A DNA stretch of 64,000 bases. Source: Begonia masoniana. Taxonomy: Eukaryota > Streptophyta > Magnoliopsida > Cucurbitales > Begoniaceae. The stretch covers positions 15,531,143 to 15,595,142 of the forward strand of contig CM039502.1 of assembly GCA_022432975.1 (NCBI GenBank). Direction: 5' to 3'. The notes under the pieces were generated by a model. It had not been told where the DNA came from and ran no database searches. It worked only from the letters and a program-made list of their open reading frames with translations. The position numbers were made by a program, and so were the translations under genes. This document shows, one piece after another, positions 58,536-64,000 of the stretch (the stretch's first letter is position 1; each line of letters begins with the position of its first letter).

Positions 58536-61500
58536 ATGGCTTCAGATGATCTTCGGACGTCGAATCATTTGAATTTCTTGGATCCTACGCCTCTTCTTCC
58601 TTCGAAGGCCCGGAATGTTTCTCGGTCAGCTGCTGTTGTTTTGGGAGAATCTGTCGCTTCTGAAGACGATGATCTTGTTATTCCCAGCGAAGAATTCAGC
58701 CGCCGTGCTCTTATTCCTTCTCAGCAAAAGGTTTTTGTTTCCTCTCTATTCTGCATTGCCTGATGACATAATTTCGGTAACTATGTGATCTTAACGTCGA
58801 AAGTCAAAAAATTCTTTAGTATAAAAAATTTCTTTGTTTCTCATACCAATCAGTATTTGGAGATGTACAAGAGGTCCATTGAGGATCCTGCTAAATTTTG
58901 GTCTGAAATTGCATCATCCGAGTTCTATTGGAAAGAGAAATGGGGCCAGCAACACTACTTTGAGAATCTCGATGTCAGAAAAGGCGATATAAGGATAGAG
59001 GTGAATACTCGATTCCACTTTTTTGTTTGGTACTCCTCGTTTTTTTTCCCTCGTAACCGTGGCTTTCACAGTCGGATTATTGATCTTTTTTCTCTCTTTT
59101 TTTTTTTTAATTAAATGCTGCTCAAATATGTCCAGTGGTTCAAAGGAGGGGTTACCAACGTATGCTACAACTGTCTCGATAGAAATGTCGAGGCTGGGCT
59201 TGGTGATAAAATTTCCCTTTTATGGGAAGGGAACGACCCTGGCTTTGATAGCACTTTGACTTACACGCAGTTGCTTCACGAAGTTTGCCAGGTGAGTCAC
59301 CTCTTCGTAGATTGAATGTTTCATTCTCGAGCACACAAAATCAAGTAACTTTATTTTATTGCTAAATCATTAATAGCAAAATACTTTTCTTCGTTTTGCT
59401 CACAGCTTGGAAACTACTTGAGAGATATCGGCGTTAGAAAGGGCGATACGGTTGTGATATATTTACCCATGCTCATGGAGCTTCCAATAGCAATGCTAGC
59501 ATGTGCTCGAATTGGTGCTATTCACTCGGTATTTCACTAATTTTATTCTGTCCTCCCCTGCTTATTCTCTTAAAAAAAAAAAAAAATCATCGTTTCTGAT
59601 TTCATAACATTTTAATTTCAGGTTGTGTTTGCTGGGTTCTCTTCAGAATCTCTTGCACAGAGAATTGTAGATTGCCAACCGAAACTCGTAATTACTTGTA
59701 ATGCTGTCAAGCGTGGTTCTAAAGTTATCTTCCTTAAAGATATTGTTGACGCTTCCCTTATTGAGTCAGCCAGGAAGGGGGTTTCAGTTGGTGAGTAAAT
59801 TAGTGTAGTTTTTTGTTGTTTCTAACACTTTGACCTTCCGTATCATTTTTTTTTTTTTTTTGAAGATCTCTGTTTTTGTAATGAAAATTACTTTGCACAA
59901 TGACCCATTGAAGCAGGTAGAATGATTTTCAGTTGGATTAAGAACCGTCAATTATGGGTTGACATTCAATGATAGGTCCACATACTTTATATATAAACGT
60001 TTTACGCATGATGAAAGATTTGACTGTCCTAGATTTTTGAGATCTTGAATGCCAAAAGATTAAGCATTACAACTACCATGCTTTCTTATTTTTTAAATAT
60101 TGGCTCTATCTATTTATTTCTGTCAATAGCATATGAATTTCTTTGGTTGGAACAGGGGTATGTTTAACCTATGCAAATGAGTCAGCGCTGAAGAGAGAAA
60201 GTACAAAATGGCAAGAAGGAAGGGATACATGGTGGCAGGTATATGTTTTTTCTATTGCTGCTTGATAATGAAATATTTTATTTTCTTGTTGTGCGATGTG
60301 TTCACAGCACGGAACATAGAGAGAACAAAAACTGTCATCTAATTTTAGGGTATAACTTTATGTAATGTTCTGCCTGCAGTAATGTATAGTTTTTAACAAG
60401 AATTGGATACTTGTGTTGTACTTACCATTGTAAGAAGAATATTATTTTTTGTTGATTTCTATCAGGATGTTGTTCCTAAATATCCGATCAACTGTGAAGT
60501 GGAATGGGTAGATGCAGAGCATCCACTTTTTCTACTTTATACAAGTGGCAGTACTGGCAGGCCCAAGGTAGATGTCTTCCATGTTCCATCACATTCAATA
60601 TTTTTGTCCTTTAATTTTGTATGATCTGAAGAGTAAGTTTATGGAAGGGCGTGCTTCATACAACTGGAGGATACATGGTATACACGGCAACGACATTTAA
60701 ATATGCATTTGATTACAAATCATCTGACATCTACTGGTACAGTTCAACATTTAGTCCCATTCCTTGTTCTTTTTTTCATTCAATTGAACTATCTTATAGA
60801 CTCCCTTGATATGAGGGGCTTAAGATTTTTCTGCCTAATATCAGGTGCACGGCTGATTGTGGTTGGATTACTGGACACAGCTATGTCACATATGGGCCTA
60901 TGCTTAACGGAGCAAGTATTGTCATTTTTGAAGGGGTAACAGAATGAACATTTTTGTTTATTCATTTCATTTATTCATTAAAATAGATATGCATGGCAGA
61001 ACTATATTCATAGCAACTCAATAAGTTTACAAGTTGGTGTAGTTAAATATGGAATAAATGATATGAATATATTTGTTGGAGTGGATGGTAATGTTTCTAG
61101 TTGCGGCTTATGATTTATTTTGGCAGGCTCCCAATCATCCTGATCCTGGACGATGTTGGGACATTGTAGATAAATACAATGTGACGATATTTTATACTGC
61201 TCCCACATTGGTGCGGGCTCTCATGCGAGAAAACGATAGTGTATGCAAAATTTCCTTTGCTCTATGAATGTGTGTTTAAAAGTTGTTGCTAGTTCAGAAA
61301 CTTGACCCATGATTATCGGTTTGCACGCTGCACGACTTTGCAAAAACTGTCATCCAAATTTGGTGTCTTCTACTTGAAACAATTATTCAGATTTCTTTGA
61401 GCCACCTCGTAATTCTTTTTCTATTCCCTGACCACTTCAAGTTAAATGAATATGTTGAACATCTTAGCGCTCTCATTTTCACTTTCCTTCCATTGTGGGC

Positions 61501-64000
61501 CTACGTTACTAAGGATTATTCATCATTGTTTCTGATCAAACTGCCAAGTTTTTGTTTCCTTCATGACAGGGATATCCACATATTTCTTATGATGACTTTA
61601 GAAATGGAAGTACAACAGAATTATTTATACCTTTTTTTTTTGACTTTGAGTATTACTTTGTGCAGTTTGTTACCAGCCACTCTCGCAAATCATTGCGAGT
61701 TCTTGGAACTGTTGGCGAGCCTATTAATCCAAGTGCTTGGAGGTATTGATTTTTTTTGTTTAAAATACACAAGATAGGAGGATAACTTCTCTTCGCCAAG
61801 TAAGTGGGAGATAATTACAACTCATGAGGCTCCACTGTCATTCCTATTAGAAAGAAACAAAAAAGAAGCGTAGTTCCTAAAATATGTCGATGCGAAACAC
61901 ATTTTGCTACAAGGAATCAAGTATCATCCCTCAAAACATTATTGTTCCACATGTTCTTTACAAAAGTATGGACCAAAAGATTCCAGATGCTGCGAAAACC
62001 CTATTCCACCATTGATGCACGTTTTAGGCTCCAAAACAATAGATTAATAGATTCATAGACCACTTCGGAATGATATATATATCACACATCCTGGATCAAA
62101 TAAAATCTCTGGGCTATCAGCAAGCCACTGCTACCTCCATTTCATTAAGAATTGAAGATCTTTTAACAATACTTTCGAAGGGATGGCTTGTCCTAGATGC
62201 TGAACAACAAAATTTCATTTTGGAAAAACACCATCATTATGGAAATGTACATGCAGTGGAAAAATTATGCCAGTCGATTGAGATATGATATTCTACAAGT
62301 GAATATTTGGAGTGGTATACTGAGATTGTGTTGTTGAATTGTATTGGTTTTTATTCCTTGCAGATGGTTTTTCAACGTAGTTGGAAATTCAAGTTGCCCT
62401 GTATCTGACACTTGGTGGCAAACTGAAACAGGTGGTTTCATGGTATGTTAAATATTGTATTCTTTTAATACATGAGATAGAGTTGTTATGCATGATAGGC
62501 AAGTTCTAGTGAAAACAGCAATTTTACCACTTTTGGTCCACATAATTTTTTAATTATCAATTCATCTGAGATTATTGAATATTTTATGGTTACTGTGTTT
62601 GTCTGGCAGGTTACTCCACTTCCAGGTGCATGGCCACAAAAACCTGGTTCCGCTACATTTCCTTTCTTTGGAATTCAGGTACTTCAAGAAACACTTCAGT
62701 TTTCTTTTTCATCGCTTAATAGATAAGATGGTCTAACCATTAACATTTGTATTTTGTTTTACTAATTTTGATATCTTGACTATTCGTTGGGTATTGCTAC
62801 AGCCTGCCATAGTTGATGAGAAAGGGGTTGAGCTTGAAGGTGAGTGCAGTGGGTTTCTGTGTATAAAAAGCTCGTGGCCTGCGGCATTTAGGACTCTTTA
62901 TGGTGATCATGAAAGATACGAAACAACATACTTCAAGCCATTTGCTGGCTATTATTTCACTGGTGATGGCTGTAACAGGTTAGTTGTTGTGAGTATATGT
63001 TATTTTACTATTCACAGTTTCTTATTATTTTAAGATATGGAAATAGCATGATTACTGATAAAAAGTGTCGGTCATGAATCCACTAAAATCTCACTATTTA
63101 TGAGTAATATTTTGTCAGGAATTGCCACAATTTAACGTTGAATTCACAAGGACAACAGATTAAACACTTGTATACAGTACTCTTGATAAAACAGAAAATA
63201 CAAATAGTTAGCAGATCTTCAAGAGTTTGCTATCCCTCCCCGTAGAGGGTCGAGAGTGCAATCCCTCTTCTTTCTACATTGGAAATCCTTTGGGCATTCA
63301 CCATCCCCCTTCTATTGCCCCTCATCTCTCATTTATTCATTAATTCAAACTAAAAACTACTCTTAATTTAAAATAGAAAGTAGTCATAACATGATTTCTA
63401 AATTACCCTTCCTAACATATTGTTTACAAGCCTACATGAGAATGTTTCTCATGTGAAGTAATTTGATGTACAATCGTGGACTTGATTGCTAGTATTTTAT
63501 TTTAATTTCTATTTTTAGTTTTTAATTTTTTCATAATATTTGAATGCTTAAGATTTTGACTTTTCTCATATAATCTCCTTTTCCCGAGTACAATTTTTAT
63601 GCTTGTCCATATACATTATTTTTCAGGGATAAAGATGGATATTATTGGCTAACTGGAAGAGTTGATGATGTGATTAATGTGAGGTATATAAACTTTTCTC
63701 TTATTCTCCTTGGTATTTGAAAAGCATGTGAGCTATAACAAACTTTAATGAATAGAGGTAATGCTTCATGAATTTATGTTGCTGTGACTTTAAGTGTCGA
63801 CTCTTATGGAACTGAAAACAGCACTAGTTTCTTCAGGAAAACCAGTTCACTTTTTTATTTTTCTTTTTTGTGCTAATAAATTATGCAGTGGGCATCGTAT
63901 TGGCACTGCAGAAGTGGAATCTGCTCTGGTTTCACATCCCCACTGTGCAGAAGCTGCTGTGGTTGGAGTTGAACATGAGGTATGCTTGAAGCTTTTTAAA
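58536..64000 (+). CDS. ACS: Acetyl-CoA synthetase (acetate-CoA ligase), 3' end outside window
   Basis: Makes acetyl-CoA from acetate, ATP and CoA; the plant enzyme is plastidial/peroxisomal. Exons: 58536-58730, 58854-59000, 59136-59291, 59406-59528, 59622-59790, 60156-60238, 60466-60567, 60648-60736, 60845-60935, 61127-61240, 61666-61742, 62364-62442, 62610-62678, 62803-62978, 63627-63683, 63889-63979; 606 codons, all phases joining. Seen: [21 protein letters not shown] block, P-loop [12 protein letters not shown] (about residues 314-325), [42 protein letters not shown] (about 463-473), YYFTGDGC and [20 protein letters not shown] of the C-terminal hinge. The acyl-transfer Lys near the C-terminus would lie beyond the window. 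Exon 8 follows a pyrimidine-poor acceptor (TATGGAAG). No lesion seen. Confidence 0.94.
61743..62363. other. Large ACS intron with foreign-looking insert
   Basis: Longer than most other ACS introns. The part 61780-62290 has a different texture and broken minus-strand phrases such as [16 protein letters not shown] that hint at an old transposon fragment. A 72-codon plus-strand frame at 62070-62288 inside it is not part of ACS. Confidence 0.35.

Noticed and set aside
62070..62288. 72-codon frame within ACS as an extra exon
   Set aside because: Exons 11 and 12 join in phase without it and the family has no such insert.

Overview
The window is nuclear DNA of a flowering plant, most likely a eudicot. 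The genes have many short GT-AG exons and AT-rich introns. Their products match plant families: a KUP/HAK potassium transporter, an SYP2 syntaxin, an OTU deubiquitinase, chloroplast GAPDH subunit A, LWD1 and acetyl-CoA synthetase. The intergenic space is filled with plant LTR retrotransposons, hAT elements and foldback elements. The species cannot be named from the sequence.

Layout. 1-3096 (+): 3' part of a KUP6/KUP8-type K+ transporter, with a 679-bp foldback element in one intron. 4341-6507: decayed hAT transposon with TSD. 7278-9363 (+): vacuolar/prevacuolar Qa-SNARE. 12010-14995 (+): OTU cysteine protease. 15531-17585 (-): GAPA with two in-frame stops and a lost splice acceptor, called a pseudogene. 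19094-20134 (-): intronless LWD1-type WD40 protein. 21084-40839: three-level nest. A Tork/TNT1-like Copia (element A, - strand, TSD AATCT) carries in its 3' LTR a gypsy-type solo LTR (element C, TSD CCACA), which carries a SIRE-like Copia (element B, + strand, TSD GATAG). 41415-52995: two-level nest of a gypsy-type solo LTR (element E, TSD GTAAA) containing a full-length chromovirus-like gypsy (element D, - strand, TSD GCCGG). 53.8-54.2 kb: broken NAC exon-1 fragment. 54756-55603: second foldback element of the same terminal type as the one in the KUP intron. 58536 to window end (+): first 16 coding exons of acetyl-CoA synthetase (ACS).

The host genes are housekeeping neighbours, not a pathway cluster. 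Between LWD1 and ACS about 38 kb has no intact host gene. The two nests account for about 31.3 kb of it; the rest is mostly featureless AT-rich spacer.

Most unusual signals: (i) element B's 5' LTR holds about 44 almost identical 45-bp repeats ending just upstream of its TATA-like box, while its 3' LTR has about two; (ii) LTRs of one Copia and two gypsy elements share short words of the form CATC-NN-CCG, and the gypsy LTRs add 17 perfect TGACGTCA palindromes; (iii) gypsy D has nearly identical LTRs but at least five disabling lesions inside. All intron-exon joins were placed by hand from splice sites, reading frame and family resemblance remembered from general knowledge; no alignment was run.
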